Assembly (NCBI GenBank): GCA_963700255.1
Contig: CAVOWW010000018.1
Location: 1 to 64,000 of the forward strand
Source: UBA10649 sp963700255
GTDB taxonomy: Bacteria; Actinomycetota; Actinomycetes; S36-B12
Direction of reading: 5' to 3'
Length of the DNA stretch: 64,000 nt
This document shows positions 19,121 to 30,006 of the stretch, piece by piece. The translations under genes and the position numbers were made by a program. Below the pieces are notes generated by a model that was given only the letters and a program-made list of their open reading frames with translations, ran no database searches and was not told the DNA's origin. Each line of letters starts with the position of its first letter. Positions within the stretch are counted from its first letter, which is position 1.

Positions 19121-20447
19121 ATGGCGACGCTTGCGCTGAAATGGCGATCTCAAATCCACCTTGCCCTGTCAAAGCTGCGAAGCAACGGCCTTGTCAATGC
19201 CGGGATTTGGGTTGGCCTGTCGAACATCATCAACATCGCCGCCGTGTTCGTCGTACAGAAGGTGATTGCGCTTCAGGTGGGACCTGCAGGCGTGGCCATT
19301 GTTGGTCAATACCAGAATTTCCTGGGCATCACCACCTCGCTGGCCACCGGCGGTATTGACACCGGCATCGTAAAGTACGTGGCCGAGTATCGCACGGACA
19401 CTGATCGCAACGCGCTGTTAATCTCCAACGCAACGCGCATTACACTCCTTTGTTCGGCGGGTTTGGTTGCCGTGCTCGTGCTCTTCGCCAAGCCGCTCAG
19501 CAACTTTCTGTTCCAGACCGACTCATACAGTTTCATCCTGAGGCTCCTGGGACTGACTATCACGCTGTTTGCCCTGAATGCGCTGCTGATCGCTGTGCTC
19601 AACGGGTTCGGGGAGTTCCGCAAATACGCCGGTTCGGCGATTGCCCGGAGCGTGGCGGGCATCCTTCTGACGGTAACACTTTGCCTGGTGTGGAATATCA
19701 CCGGCGCTCTGATCGCGTTAACCATTGTCCAGTCGTTGGTCTTTTTCGTGACGCTCTTTTTTGTCGTTCGCAGCCCCTGGTTCACGTCCCGATTCTTTGT
19801 GCAACGCTTCGATTCTGCTGATCGCGCGTCAGTTGCTCGCTTTTTCGCTCATGGCGGTCACCTCCGCCGTGCTCGTGCCACTTACGCAGATCCTGATTCG
19901 CAGGCAGATTATATTCGAAGTCTCGTTGGTTGATGCCGGCTATTGGGACGCCATGTTCAAGATATCGCAGGGGTATCTAGGCATCGTCATGGGTACATTG
20001 GGCGTCTACTACTTGCCCAAGCTTTCAAGCCTTTCTGATCGAGGCGAGATTCGTCGCGAAATCTGGAACGGCTACAAAGTGATCACGCCTTTGCTTATCA
20101 TTGGTTTTGCCGCGGTTTACTTTATGCGCCAACCGATTGTGCTTTTATTGTATTCTGACCAATTCCTACGCACTACGGATCTGTTTCCGGTCATGCTCGT
20201 AGGTGATTTCCTCAAAATGATGTCCTGGCTCGTCGCCTATCTGCAGTTAGCCAAAGCAATGACCAAGATGTTCATCGCTACCCAAGTGCTCTTTTCAATC
20301 AGTAGCTACGGACTGTCCGTATGGTTGATCGATGTGGCGGGTTTAGAGGGTGCGATCTGGGCGTATGCGATCACCTACGGCTTATATACATTGACTATGT
20401 TCTACTTGCTAAGAGGCTACCTCTTTGAACGCTATGCCTCAGCGTGA
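19121..20447 (+). CDS. Wzx-type O-antigen/lipid-linked oligosaccharide flippase (frameshifted)
   Basis: MATE/MVF-superfamily membrane protein that flips undecaprenyl-linked repeat units across the inner membrane. Starts MATLALKWRSQIHLALSKLR; the segment VNAGIWVGLSNIINIAAVFV and the LGITTSLATGGIDTGIVKYV motif are typical of O-antigen translocases of the WzxE kind. The frame breaks near 19,830 and continues ARQLLAFSLMAVTSAVLVPL to RGYLFERYASA with stop at 20,445-20,447. The joined protein has about 442 residues and a dozen hydrophobic segments. Located between sugar-modifying and glycosyltransferase genes, as expected for a Wzx/Wzy locus. Confidence 0.88.
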
Positions 20448-21714
20448 CGTCAGTTTTTTCTATCCTGAGCTTGGAGTTGGGGGGGCTCAGTTTCTCTTTG
20501 CTCGGATGGCTAAATACCTGATTGGCTCGGCGCACTTTCATGTCACGATTATCGATCATGAAGAAGGATTCATGCGACGAAAGCTTGAGGGTATGCAGCA
20601 CTCCTTTGTGCGTTACGATCCCTGTCAACTAACTGTTGTTTCCTGGCCGACAACTTTGGTGCTGCCTCTCTCATTCATCTCCTTCATTGGTCAAAGTATC
20701 GTCGCTCAGGAGAGTACAAGATTGTTTTTGTGGGATCTTCATCCGTATAATCTTGTCGAGCAGCTTGCACTATCGGGCTTCTATAAACGCCTCTCCGGAA
20801 TACGGGCAGGTCAGCTTTGCGCTTTGTTCGAGCAGACGCATCGGAGAAAACTGGCTAGGTTGGTCGAGGCGGCTGTATCACATAACGGCATGGTTTTTAT
20901 GGCAAAGAGGAATTACGAATATAATCGAGCACTCCTCGGATTCAAGCACAAGCCAGTTTACCTACCCATTGGAGTGGACCTTTCTCTGGCCCAGGATGTT
21001 GTCTGTATGAAGCGAAATCCTGGACCCGATCAGACGGTTAATGTTGGGTGGCTCAGCAGGCTTGCACCAGAAAAGATGCCAGCCCTGTATCGTCTGATCG
21101 ATGATGTGCGAGCCTTCCAGGCTGACTCCGGCAAAGACAAAGTTCATCTGCATATCATCGGTAATGGCCCTGAACTTCAAGGAATCAAGGAAAAAAGCCA
21201 GGGGATCTCAGTGACCTTCCCCGGTCAACTTGAGCACGTCGCTTTGTCGCAATATATGCTGGAGCATATCGACGTAGGCTTTGCCATGGGAACCTCTGCA
21301 CTTGAATTTGCGGTTAGGGGGCTGCCGGCTGTACTTACATCTGCTGGTTTGCCGCAGGATAACTTGCGACAAGCCTGTGCCTATCGATGGTTATTTGACT
21401 CAGAGGGCTTTGACGTTACGGCGGAAGAAACTTCGATGGCCTCCAGCCTAAGGACTTTTGAGGAGATTATCGCTGACGTGCGTAACCCCAACCTTGCGAA
21501 ACGGTACGGGCGGGCATGCAATGCGTACACCCTTGCTAACCATTCGCTCGCAAGTGTCGGCGCGCAGCTAGAAAAGCAACTTGCTTCGTGTAGCTTCACA
21601 TATCGGGATCTCAAAAACACTGGGCTTACCGATCAAACCCTCTATGAACGCGGGCTGTTTGATTTGAAGTCACGGTTCAAGGCCCGTCGAGCACCCTTTG
21701 GAATGCGTCAATAG
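20434..21714 (+). CDS. Glycosyltransferase, GT-B fold (GT4-like)
   Basis: 426 residues counted from ATG 20,434, overlapping the end of the flippase gene by 14 bases. The N-terminal domain has YPELGVGGAQFLFARMAKYL, the glycine loop of GT4 enzymes. The C-terminal Rossmann domain has VNVGWLSRLAPEKMPALYRL, LHIIGNGPELQGI and a region (TSALEFAVRGLPAVLTSAGL) in the position of the nucleotide-sugar-binding E-x7-E segment. Intact. Donor and acceptor are unknown. A TTG nine bases upstream is an alternative start. Confidence 0.82.
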   Translation: MPQRDVSFFYPELGVGGAQFLFARMAKYLIGSAHFHVTIIDHEEGFMRRKLEGMQHSFVRYDPCQLTVVSWPTTLVLPLSFISFIGQSIVAQESTRLFLWDLHPYNLVEQLALSGFYKRLSGIRAGQLCALFEQTHRRKLARLVEAAVSHNGMVFMAKRNYEYNRALLGFKHKPVYLPIGVDLSLAQDVVCMKRNPGPDQTVNVGWLSRLAPEKMPALYRLIDDVRAFQADSGKDKVHLHIIGNGPELQGIKEKSQGISVTFPGQLEHVALSQYMLEHIDVGFAMGTSALEFAVRGLPAVLTSAGLPQDNLRQACAYRWLFDSEGFDVTAEETSMASSLRTFEEIIADVRNPNLAKRYGRACNAYTLANHSLASVGAQLEKQLASCSFTYRDLKNTGLTDQTLYERGLFDLKSRFKARRAPFGMRQ

Positions 21715-21750
21715 GTTTTGGACACTTTTGGATCCAACTGAGGCAGATCA

Positions 21751-23121
21751 ATGAATTCAACGCCAACTGCCGGGAAGCGACAGGTCACGCTCAAGACCAC
21801 CTTGATGGTCGGCTTGCTCTCTATCTCAGCTGTGCTTGTGGGCATCTTAGCTGCTCAAAGCTCCTCATTGGCTTTGCTATTGCTGTTAGGGATTATCGTC
21901 TGGATTGCGTTAGCGAAGTACTATGAGCTTGCTCTTGCCGCTTTGCTCGTAGGCTTCTTCGCATACCCTGTCGCCTTGGGCCTGTTCGGGCTGGCCATTT
22001 CAAGTGTCAAGACAGCAACATTCTATGCGCTGCTAGCTACTGCAGCGCTGGCGGGAGGAATTGCTCGCCATCCGGAGAGGTTGCACGTCATCTTTCGGCG
22101 CCGAGGCACGCTCGTCGGCCTGGCAATGGCGATCTGGACAGTAGTGAACTTCACGATGTTCAGCTTAGGCAACAATCTCGCGCTCACAAAGCTCGGATTG
22201 ATGGCTTTTCTTATGGTCATCCCCTTGATTGCCGGTCAGTTCATCACAGAAAGAGAGCTGCGGCGGTTCTATTGGCTTTGTATCGGGTTGGTTTTGATTG
22301 GCACCGTGTTGACGTTACATAATTTGCTGCTCGCAGACCCGAGCGGTACGGACCGGATATCGGTCACCGAAAACATCTCACCATTGGGCTTCGCCTATTC
22401 TGCTGGCCTGGTTGCCCTCATGAGCCTGGGGTTGCTGGGCAGCGGCGGCGTCACTACCGTCAAGAAGTTATTGCTTGGGACCCAGTTGGCTGGGACAGCC
22501 ATCGTGATCGTTGCCTCAGGTTCTCGCGGGCCTTTGCTTGCTCTCGCGGTTGGCATCGCCGTTCTGTTATTCAGAACATCGTGGCGTACACGCACATATT
22601 ATCTAGTGGCGACGGTAGTACTCGTCATCATAGCTTGGTGGACACTATCTCTTGTACCCGACATTGTCTACGCGCGCTGGTCCTTAGTCGCCTCGGCTGC
22701 CACCTCTGGCGGATTGGGCTCAGCATTCGACCAATCGTGTGCACGCATTTGGCGGCTTTCTCTGTCTGCGTGGCAGACCGCCCCTCTTTTCGGCATTGGC
22801 CTGGGCAACTTCTTGGGTTTTGGTCAAGAGATAGCTAACTTCTCGCACAATTTCATCATTGAGACCCTAACGGAACTTGGTTTAGTGGGTCTCTCCATTC
22901 TGAGTATCTTCCTCTGGATCGTCGGAGGACGGGCCATTCGGATGCTACGCCAAAGAGATACAAGCGTCATACGGCTTTCACTGGTTGCGGCTTTGGCTTA
23001 TACGCTCGTGTCTATGACGTTCAGCGGTCAACTTCATGCATCTGTCGATTTCTGGATGGTTTCCGCCTTCATCTTGAGTTTGAACCATTCTGACTTGAGT
23101 TTAGAGCAATCGGTATCTTGA
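21751..23121 (+). CDS. O-antigen polymerase/ligase family protein (Wzy-like)
   Basis: 456-residue inner-membrane protein with about 11-12 helices. The large periplasmic loop precedes the family motif FSHNFIIETLTELGLVGLSI (H-N-x3-E-x3-E-x-G). Position after the flippase and the presence of Wzz proteins favour the polymerase Wzy, which joins flipped repeat units, over a ligase. Intact, 36 bases after the glycosyltransferase. Confidence 0.83.
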   Translation: MNSTPTAGKRQVTLKTTLMVGLLSISAVLVGILAAQSSSLALLLLLGIIVWIALAKYYELALAALLVGFFAYPVALGLFGLAISSVKTATFYALLATAALAGGIARHPERLHVIFRRRGTLVGLAMAIWTVVNFTMFSLGNNLALTKLGLMAFLMVIPLIAGQFITERELRRFYWLCIGLVLIGTVLTLHNLLLADPSGTDRISVTENISPLGFAYSAGLVALMSLGLLGSGGVTTVKKLLLGTQLAGTAIVIVASGSRGPLLALAVGIAVLLFRTSWRTRTYYLVATVVLVIIAWWTLSLVPDIVYARWSLVASAATSGGLGSAFDQSCARIWRLSLSAWQTAPLFGIGLGNFLGFGQEIANFSHNFIIETLTELGLVGLSILSIFLWIVGGRAIRMLRQRDTSVIRLSLVAALAYTLVSMTFSGQLHASVDFWMVSAFILSLNHSDLSLEQSVS

Positions 23122-23138
23122 CTTTGGAGCCATGAGAC

Positions 23139-23858
23139 ATGCAACCTGCACCCAATGACCCGGATATCCAACAGCAGTTCTATCAGCGAGGCTATGGCGG
23201 AAGCGCTCCAAAGGATTTTTTAACCGAGGCACAGACGTCTTCGAAGAGTAATCGTCATTGGCGGGTTCTCAATCATCTGCGCAGAGGCAGTAGATTACTG
23301 GACGTTGGGTGTGGCGACGGCACGTTTCTCTATCTTGCGCGCCAACGGTATGACCTGCTGCATGGGATAGATATTGTCGAGGATCGTCTCGACGTCGCCA
23401 GAGCCTGGGCCGACGAGGTCGGTGTATCGCTAGATCTGCATTGTATGAATGTTGATCTCGCCCCCTTGCCTTATGGCGACGAGATGTTTGATGCAGTAGT
23501 ATGTATCGCGGTCATTGAGTTTGTTTTTGATCCAATACGTTTGATCAAAGAAATGCATCGTGTGCTTAAACCGGGTGCTCAATTGATCCTGCAGCTCGGA
23601 AATATCGCATCATGGCGCAACCGGTTGCTGCTCTTGTGTGGCAGGCAACCGTACACGACCAAGTTTCAAGGTAGCTGGAATGGCGGTGCCTTGCATTTCT
23701 TTGCTTCCGGAGAACTTCGCTGCCTGCTCGAAAAAGAGCGGTTTCATATCGAAACGCACTCTTGCTCTGGCAGGCTCTATCGGTTGCGTTCAGTCTGGCC
23801 CTCGTTACTTGGAAGTGACATAATCTTGGCGGCAACGAAGACAACTGGTAGCAACTGA
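23139..23858 (+). CDS. Class I SAM-dependent methyltransferase
   Basis: 239-residue soluble enzyme. Motif I LLDVGCGDGTFLYLAR binds S-adenosylmethionine; the acidic residue ending the next strand is in GIDIVEDRLDVAR; DAVVCIAVIEFVFDPIRLIKE and HRVLKPGAQLILQ follow, as in UbiE/Coq5-like enzymes (Methyltransf_11). 17 bases after the polymerase gene. Probably methylates a sugar or glycan intermediate. Intact. Confidence 0.85.
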   Translation: MQPAPNDPDIQQQFYQRGYGGSAPKDFLTEAQTSSKSNRHWRVLNHLRRGSRLLDVGCGDGTFLYLARQRYDLLHGIDIVEDRLDVARAWADEVGVSLDLHCMNVDLAPLPYGDEMFDAVVCIAVIEFVFDPIRLIKEMHRVLKPGAQLILQLGNIASWRNRLLLLCGRQPYTTKFQGSWNGGALHFFASGELRCLLEKERFHIETHSCSGRLYRLRSVWPSLLGSDIILAATKTTGSN

Positions 23859-23973
23859 GCTACAGTAACTCGGCGACCTTTCACTCCTGACTCGGCGATC
23901 ATCAGGAGGCTTCTACCTCTTTTGACCCAGCGCCACGCCTGAGGCTTCTCGGTGTTCATGACGGCACCTCACG

Positions 23974-25192
23974 ATGAGACAGGACACAGTGCGACGACTA
24001 GCGGTTGTACAACGGGTACTTGCAGACTACAACCTCCCACTTTACCAGCGTCTAGCCGAATCGGACACGCTTGATGTATGCGTGTTTTCGATGAGCTATG
24101 GGTTGCCGCCGGCACAACTTGGCGTTAGGGAAGTCCTGCATCCGGAAGGCGTAAACGCACATCAAGAAAGACATGCGCGTTGGGTGTGGTCAGTAGAAAG
24201 AAAGCTGAAGGTTTCTCTGCCGTCGGCGCGTTTGGTGCGGGCGATCATTCGATGGCGACCCGATTGCATTTTGCTCGAGGGTCTCAGCAATCTTGGCAAT
24301 GTGCTCCTGTTGTTCAGCACGCGGCGGATTTACGGCGCCAGCATCGTGTGGTGGTCTCTCGGAGCTATTCCTGATCGGCCTAATACGTGGCGTTCTCGCA
24401 TCGGTGATCTTTCTGCAGCAGAGCTTTACCCGACAGTGTGAGGCTGTCATTAGCTACAGCACGCATGGTGCTCGCTACTTTCAGGATCTTGGCGTACCCG
24501 CCGAGAAAGTATTCGTTGCCCATAACACGCTGGACGAACAAGCGGTCTTCAAAGCCATAGAGGACTGCCGTCCTCACGCCGAGGCTTTGCGACAGAAGCT
24601 GCAGTTGGCATCGCGCTCTGTGGCGGTTTTCTCGGGGACGATCAACAAGGGCAAGCGATTGGACCTGTTACTGCGTGCCTTTGTGCATGTGAAGAAGCTC
24701 TCGCAAGGTTCAGATCCGCTTCTTCTAGTTATTGGGGATGGCCCAGCGCTGGCTGAGATGAAGGAGTTGGCATCTGAGCTCGGGATTTCGGACTCAGTCA
24801 TGTTTGTGGGGCGTCAGCATGAAATGGCCTCCGCGTATTTTCAACTGGCCCAGTTCGCTGTTATGCCCGGTCTGGGCGGGTTGGCTATCAATCATGCATT
24901 TGCGCACGGTCTGCCAGTGATCTGCGGGCCGGCGGATGGTTGTGAACTGGATCTGGTGCAGACTGGAGCTACTGGCATATACCTGCCTGTCATGAACGAA
25001 GCAAATCTCATTCAGGCGATGAGCCGGTTGTATGCAGATCCTGCCCTATGCGCAACTCTGGGCGCCAACGCCCGTTCACTCATTTCTCAGAAGATTACGC
25101 TGACCAGCTACGCTCAGCAGATCGAGCGTGTTGTGCACGTGGCGTGCGATGCCAAGCATTTTCACCCAGAACCACCCGGTGGAAAGGCATGA
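23974..25192 (+). CDS. Glycosyltransferase family 4-like (frameshifted)
   Basis: The first frame (23,974) begins MRQDTVRRLAVVQRVLADYN and shows PLYQRLAESDTLDVCVFSMS, a GT-B N-terminal domain. It breaks near 24,390. The second frame continues LIGLIRGVLASVIFLQQSFT and then EAVISYSTHGARYFQDLGVP, AVFSGTINKGKRLDLLLRAF, LLVIGDGPALAEMKELASEL and MPGLGGLAINHAFAHGLPVI, the classical GT4 C-terminal domain. The joined protein is about 405 residues. Likely adds a sugar to the repeat unit; specificity unknown. Confidence 0.82.
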
Positions 25193-25317
25193 CTACTGCC
25201 TCGGCAGTCTGGTCTCGACTATTGGACCATGCTTGGCGTCGCCATCGTGGCTCAACGCTTGGAGCAGCCTGACCTTACCGGCTCAAGAAACCGGGTTGGA
25301 GTCATCAAGACCGTTCG

Positions 25318-26313
25318 ATGAATGACCGAATACTCTCATCCACAAGGCACTTCTGCACCTATTTTGACATCAACTACCTGCCGCGGGCACTGTGTTTGTT
25401 GAGCTCACTTGAGCAGCACTGCCCGGACTTTACCATTTATATGCTCTGTCTTGACGATGGTTGCTATGAGCAGGTCAAGGCGCTGGAGCACTTTCGGGTG
25501 ATCCCTGTGAGCCTCTCGGAGTTAGAAACCGCGGATGGGGAACTGGCAGCAGTCAGAGCAAGTCGCTCTCTGCTCGAATACTACTACACATGTGGCCCAG
25601 CGTTCATCCTCCATACGTTGAGAACCCACCCCGAGATCGGGCTTCTAACATACGTCGATGCTGATACATTCTTCTATTCCGACCCTGCCAGCCTTTTTTT
25701 GGAGTTGGAGGGAAGTTCAATCGGCATCACAGTGCATCGCTTTGGTCATACTCCACCTCAAGGACGCTTCAATGTGGGATGGATCAGCGTGCGCCAAGAT
25801 CAGAATGGCAGGGATTGTGTGAGTTGGTGGCGGGAACGTTGTATTGAGTGGTGCTACGAACGCTTCGAAGACGGGAAATATGCTGATCAAAAATACCTCG
25901 ATGAATGGCCTGTGCGATTTCAAGGAGTGAAGGTGCTCGAGAATCGTGGCGCCAATGTGGCCTCTTGGAATGTTCGTGACTATTGCATCCGGCTGAGCAA
26001 TAATGATGTTACCGTGGACGGTTATCCCCTCGTCTTCTTCCATTTCCATGGCTTCAAGCAGATTACCCCTTGGTTGTATAATACCAACCTGGGGCTTACG
26101 TTCCGTTTCCCCTCGCGAATTCTGCTTGAGTACGTATACCGGCCATATATCCAATGCCTGAAGCGTTACTCACATAGCTTCTCGCCTACTGCAAGCATAC
26201 GACGAAAACATTTGAGGCATCCCTTAATCCAGATCATACGAGACACCATACGGATTGGAATCGGCATTGTTTTTCACCAATATGTCTTGGTTGTCGAAGA
26301 TAGAGTGATCTGA
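25318..26313 (+). CDS. GT-A glycosyltransferase (GT8-like)
   Basis: 331 residues. FCTYFDINYLPRALCLLSSL at the start and the metal-binding DXD motif in YVDADTFFYSD indicate a GT-A fold retaining enzyme like family 8. RFNVGWISVRQDQNGRDCV, YADQKYLDEWP and FFHFHGFKQI are the expected later motifs (GWISV strand, acceptor-side D, and H-x-x-G). Intact. Starts 126 bases after the previous glycosyltransferase. Specificity unknown. Confidence 0.8.
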   Translation: MNDRILSSTRHFCTYFDINYLPRALCLLSSLEQHCPDFTIYMLCLDDGCYEQVKALEHFRVIPVSLSELETADGELAAVRASRSLLEYYYTCGPAFILHTLRTHPEIGLLTYVDADTFFYSDPASLFLELEGSSIGITVHRFGHTPPQGRFNVGWISVRQDQNGRDCVSWWRERCIEWCYERFEDGKYADQKYLDEWPVRFQGVKVLENRGANVASWNVRDYCIRLSNNDVTVDGYPLVFFHFHGFKQITPWLYNTNLGLTFRFPSRILLEYVYRPYIQCLKRYSHSFSPTASIRRKHLRHPLIQIIRDTIRIGIGIVFHQYVLVVEDRVI

Positions 26314-26324
26314 GGAAGCACCGC

Positions 26325-26964
26325 ATGTTCGCTGACAAGACTCTGCTTATTACCGGCGGCACCGGCACGTTTGGCAACGCCGTGCTGAACCGCTTTCTGC
26401 CCACCGCCATCGCCGAGATTCACATTTTCAGCCGCGACGAGAAGAAGCAGCACGACATGCGCCTCGACCATGGCAACAACCGGAAGCTAGGATTCCATAT
26501 CGGCGATGTGCGCCGGCCAGAGAGCTTACTGGATGCTATGGTCGGCGTCGATTTCGTCTTCCACGCAGCCGCGCTTAAGCAGGTGCCCTCGTGCGAGTTC
26601 TATCCCATGGAGGCACCGATGACCAACGTGGTCGGCGCCAAGAACGTCATGAACGCCGCCATGACGGCCGGCGTCCGCAACGTAGTCGTGCTCAGCACCG
26701 ATAAGGCCGCCGATCCCATCAAAGCCATGGGCATTTCCAAGGCTGATGATGGAGAAGCTGGCCGTGGCCAAGGCACGCGTGGCCACCGACTGCGGCTGTA
26801 CCATCAATATCACCCGCTACGGCAATGTGATGGCCTCGCGTGGTCTCGAGCGCATCCCGCTCTTCGTCGAGCAGATCAAATCCGGCAAGCCCCTGACGGT
26901 CACCGATCCGCACATGACGCGTTTCATGATGAGCATCGACGATACCGTAGACCTGGTGCTCTAA
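26325..26964 (+). pseudogene. CapE/FnlA-type UDP-GlcNAc 4,6-dehydratase, truncated by insertion
   Basis: N-terminal two thirds of a short-chain dehydrogenase acting on UDP-GlcNAc. Starts MFADKTLLITGGTGTFGNAV with the NAD-binding GGTGTFG, then FSRDEKKQHDMR, FHAAALKQVPSCEFYPMEA and VVLSTDKAADPIKAMGISK, all typical of WbjB/CapE/FnlA. One frameshift occurs near 26,741. After SIDDTVDLVL the frame stops at 26,962-26,964, two bases before the inverted repeat of an insertion sequence, and no remaining part is found on the other side. About 110 residues of a normal 330-residue protein are missing. With wecB this points to a lost or relocated L-FucNAc-type pathway. Confidence 0.85.
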
Positions 26965-26966
26965 GT

Positions 26967-28258
26967 AACTGTCATGAAATAACCATGTCAAGTTGAGCAT
27001 CTGGCCTGTTGGTGGTATACTGTCTGGTATGGACATAGACCATATCAAGCAACGATTTGCCAGCCTCGAGCCTTTTCTGAACGAACGGCTGCGGCGGCTC
27101 TATGCGGCGGCTGAGGCGAAAGCCCTGGGCTATGGCGGCGTATCGACCGTGGCGCGTGCGACCGGCGTGTCTCGCCGTGCTATCGGCAACGGGCTGAAAG
27201 AATTGGACGATCCGTCGCCACGCAGCGTCAAACAGATCCGCAAGCCGGGCGGTGGTCGCAAGCGGACGGTCGCCAAAGATGCGACCTTGCTTCACGATTT
27301 GGAGCAATTGATTGAACCGGTCAGTCGTGGTGACCCAGAATCGCCCTTGCGCTGGGTCTGCAAGAGTGTGCGCCAGTTGGCCGAGGAACTCAACCGCCAG
27401 GGTCACCAGGTGAGCCATCGCCTGGTGGCGGAATTGCTGCAGGAGTTGGGCTACAGCTTGCAGGCCAACCGCAAGACCAGCGAGGGTGCGTCGCACCCGG
27501 ATCGGAACGCCCAATTCGAGCACATCAATGAGCAGGTGCAGGTCTACCAAAATGCTGGACAACCGGTCATTTCGGTGGACACCAAGAAAAAGGAACTGGT
27601 TGGTGACTTCAAGAATGGCGGGCGCGAACTGCGGCCCCAAGGTGATCCCGAAGCGGGTGCGCGTCCACGACTTTGTGATCCCGGAACTGGGCAAGGCGAA
27701 CCCGTATGGCGTCTACGATATCACGCACAATCTGGGTTGGGTCAATGTCGGCATCGATCACGACACGGCGACCTTTGCGGTCGAGAGCATTCGGCGCTGG
27801 TGGCGTTTGATGGGCCAGCCACTCTACCCCGACGCCCGGCAGTTGCTCATCACGGCCGATGGCGGCGGCAGCAATGGTTCTCGCCTGCGGCTGTGGAAAG
27901 TCGAACTCCAAAAACTGGCCGATGAACTCGGTCTGGAGATCGCAGTCTGTCACTTGCCACCGGGTACCAGTAAATGGAACAAGATCGAACATCGCCTGTT
28001 CTCCTACATCACCCAGAACTGGCGCGGCAAACCGCTCATCAGCCACGAAGTAATCGTGAATCTGATTGCCGCAACGACCACCACAGCAGGACTCAAAGTC
28101 CGCTGTCAATTGGACAAGCAGTCCTATCCGACGGGTACCGTGGTTTCCGACGCCGAACTGGCGCAGGTCAACCTGCAACCCGACGACTTCCATGGCGAGT
28201 GGAACTACGTCATCTCGCCTCGCACAAAACAGGTTGATACACTTATTTCATGACAGTT
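26967..28258 (+). mobile_element. ISAzo13-family insertion sequence
   Basis: Perfect 16-bp terminal inverted repeats: AACTGTCATGAAATAA at 26967-26982 and its reverse complement at 28243-28258. The element of about 1.29 kb contains one transposase gene whose stop codon lies inside the right repeat. The flanks (CTCTAAGT left, CCTTAGTC right) show no clear target duplication. The left flank is capE/fnlA and the right flank is a decayed IS701-like gene, so this is a nested or rearranged site. Confidence 0.9.
27029..28253 (+). CDS. ISAzo13-family transposase (frameshifted)
   Basis: DDE transposase of about 408 residues. The N-terminal domain carries GVSTVARATGVSRRAIGNGL (helix-turn-helix) and RKPGGGRKRTV. 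The catalytic core shows SVDTKKKELVGDFKNGGREL, then LLITADGGGSNGSRLRLWK and LPPGTSKWNKIEHRLFSYIT, giving the expected D, D, E residues. The frame changes near 27,655, after the first catalytic Asp. A single indel separates the two halves, so the gene is either recently inactivated or affected by a base error. The ATG at 27,029 is preferred over an upstream in-frame start. Confidence 0.9.
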
Positions 28259-28261
28259 CCT

Positions 28262-29671
28262 TAGTCGAGTTTCCCGTGGTGGTGCAGCACTATGCACCTT
28301 TCTTCAGCGAAGTTTTCTCAGCCGATGCGTTCATCGAGTTCAAACGCTGCATCAGCGGTCTGATCGTCTCGGAAAACAAGACTGTTGATGGAATCAACCG
28401 GCTGTTTGTGGTCGAAAGTCGTGATCAGAGTTCGCTGGGCCGCCTACTGACAGCTAGTCCATTTTCGGTGGAATTTTTGAACAAGGCTCGGTTAACGATG
28501 CTGGATAGTCTGCCTGGGACGCGGCTGAAAGCGAAAGGGGTGCTCAGTGTCGACGATACCCTGCTTAGCCATTACGGCCAGGACTTTGAGCACATTGCCA
28601 AGCTGTACGATCCAGTCACGGAGAGCTACGTGTGAGCGCGCGAGTTGGTGACCCTTCACTATAGTGATGGCGACACCGATTACCCAGTGTTGTTTCAACT
28701 CTAGCAGCCGGTGGATTTGACCAAGCTCGAACAGGGTTTGCGAGCCGTCAAGATCCCGCTCAAGGCCAGCAAAGAGGCCTTGAAGGAAACCGCTCCCGCC
28801 AAATGGCGCGGTTACCTGCTGGGAGTTTGACAACGGTGTCAGAAACAGCACCCCGAAATCGAGAAGCTGTATGACAGCAAGCTGACCATCGCTCAGGACT
28901 TGCTCCAGCAATGGGTCAAGCAGCACCCGAGCCAAGTCTGCCCGTGACCTTTGACACCTGGTTCACCCAACCGGCTTTCTGCCGGTTCCTGGATCAAACC
29001 CTGCACCTGTCCTATGTGGGCACGGTGGCCGACAATGACAAGATGAACTTGAAGACCGGTGCCGAAACGCTGAAGACCTTCGCTGCACGGCTCAAACAAC
29101 AACACTTGGATGTGGTGGACCACGGCCAGAAAGGGGTCTTCCGGCGGATCACGATCTCCTTCAAGGGGACGCAAGAGACCTACTACACGTACTGCCAAAC
29201 CCATCACATCCACAACTTCGGCAAACAACGCCTGGTGATCAACTATCGCCAGGCTGACTTGGCGGAGAACCCCGTCTACTACATCAGCAACCGCTTGGTG
29301 TGGCAGGCCGCCGGGATCACGCGCATTCGCCGCCACCGCTGGCCCGTTGACGCTTTGCGTACCATGAGGAAGGCAAGGCGGAAGGGCTGGATCAGTATCA
29401 ACTGCGGAGCTTCAGCGCCATCCAACGTCATGTCGCTCTAGTCGCCGTGGTGTACAGCTTACTGCGAGCAGCCCAACACGACTCTGACCTTCGCAAACAG
29501 CTTCAACGCCAACTCAAAGTGCAGTTTGAGGACAGCGTACCTGCCTGGCGGCGCGTTGCACAAGCGCAAAACTTGTGGTGCCTAAGCCTGTTCATCAGCG
29601 CCGGTTTGGCCCAAGGTCAGACCCTGCAAGACGTGATGGCCCCGCTCATCCGCAGCATGTGCAGGGCTTGA
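28262..29671 (+). pseudogene. IS701-like DDE transposase remnant
   Basis: Decayed transposase of roughly 450 codons. Recognisable parts are FPVVVQHYAPFFSEVFSADA, GVLSVDDTLLSHYGQ (first Asp pair), LVTLHYSDGDTDYPVLFQ, VTFDTWFTQPAFCRFLDQTL, FGKQRLVINYRQADL and ITRIRRHRWPVD, which match the IS701/DDE_5-like group. In-frame stops fall at about 28,633, 28,702 and 28,828, and frame changes near 28,930 and 29,350. The N-terminus is missing at the ISAzo13 junction. No inverted repeats were recognised. Unlike most breaks in this window, multiple stop codons show real decay. Confidence 0.82.
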
Positions 29672-30006
29672 GCCACCCGACCCACCAGCGGGCGCCAACT
29701 CATCTGGCAGCAGCCAGGCGAGGTAGGTCGGGTGTTGCCCCGGGTCGGCCGGACGGCGCTAAGGACGCTCACAAAGTCCGTTTTGAGTATCAGTTCTTAA
29801 GGTGCAAATACCGAGTTATGTCACTGCCAAAGTCGAGTAATAACACACCAGTCTGATGATGTCAGCTTAACTGAGTTAATGCCGGGCATTCAATAGGCAA
29901 CCGCGCTGGAAGAAGGGCGACGAACTGTTGGATTCACTAGCGTACCCCGTGCACTGCCAGGCATCCATCGACTTCAGAATGCCGCACCTGACTTGTAGGA
30001 GCAACT
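29672..30006. other. Gene-free stretch before the STAND gene
   Basis: 335 bases with no supported gene. The first half is probably the right end of the decayed IS701-like element. A ribosome site (TAGGAG) lies just before the ATG at 30,007. No promoter could be assigned with confidence. Confidence 0.5.

Noticed and set aside
27640..27670. Programmed ribosomal frameshift in the ISAzo13 transposase
   Set aside because: No slippery heptamer was seen and ISAzo13 transposases are normally single-frame; similar breaks affect housekeeping genes here.
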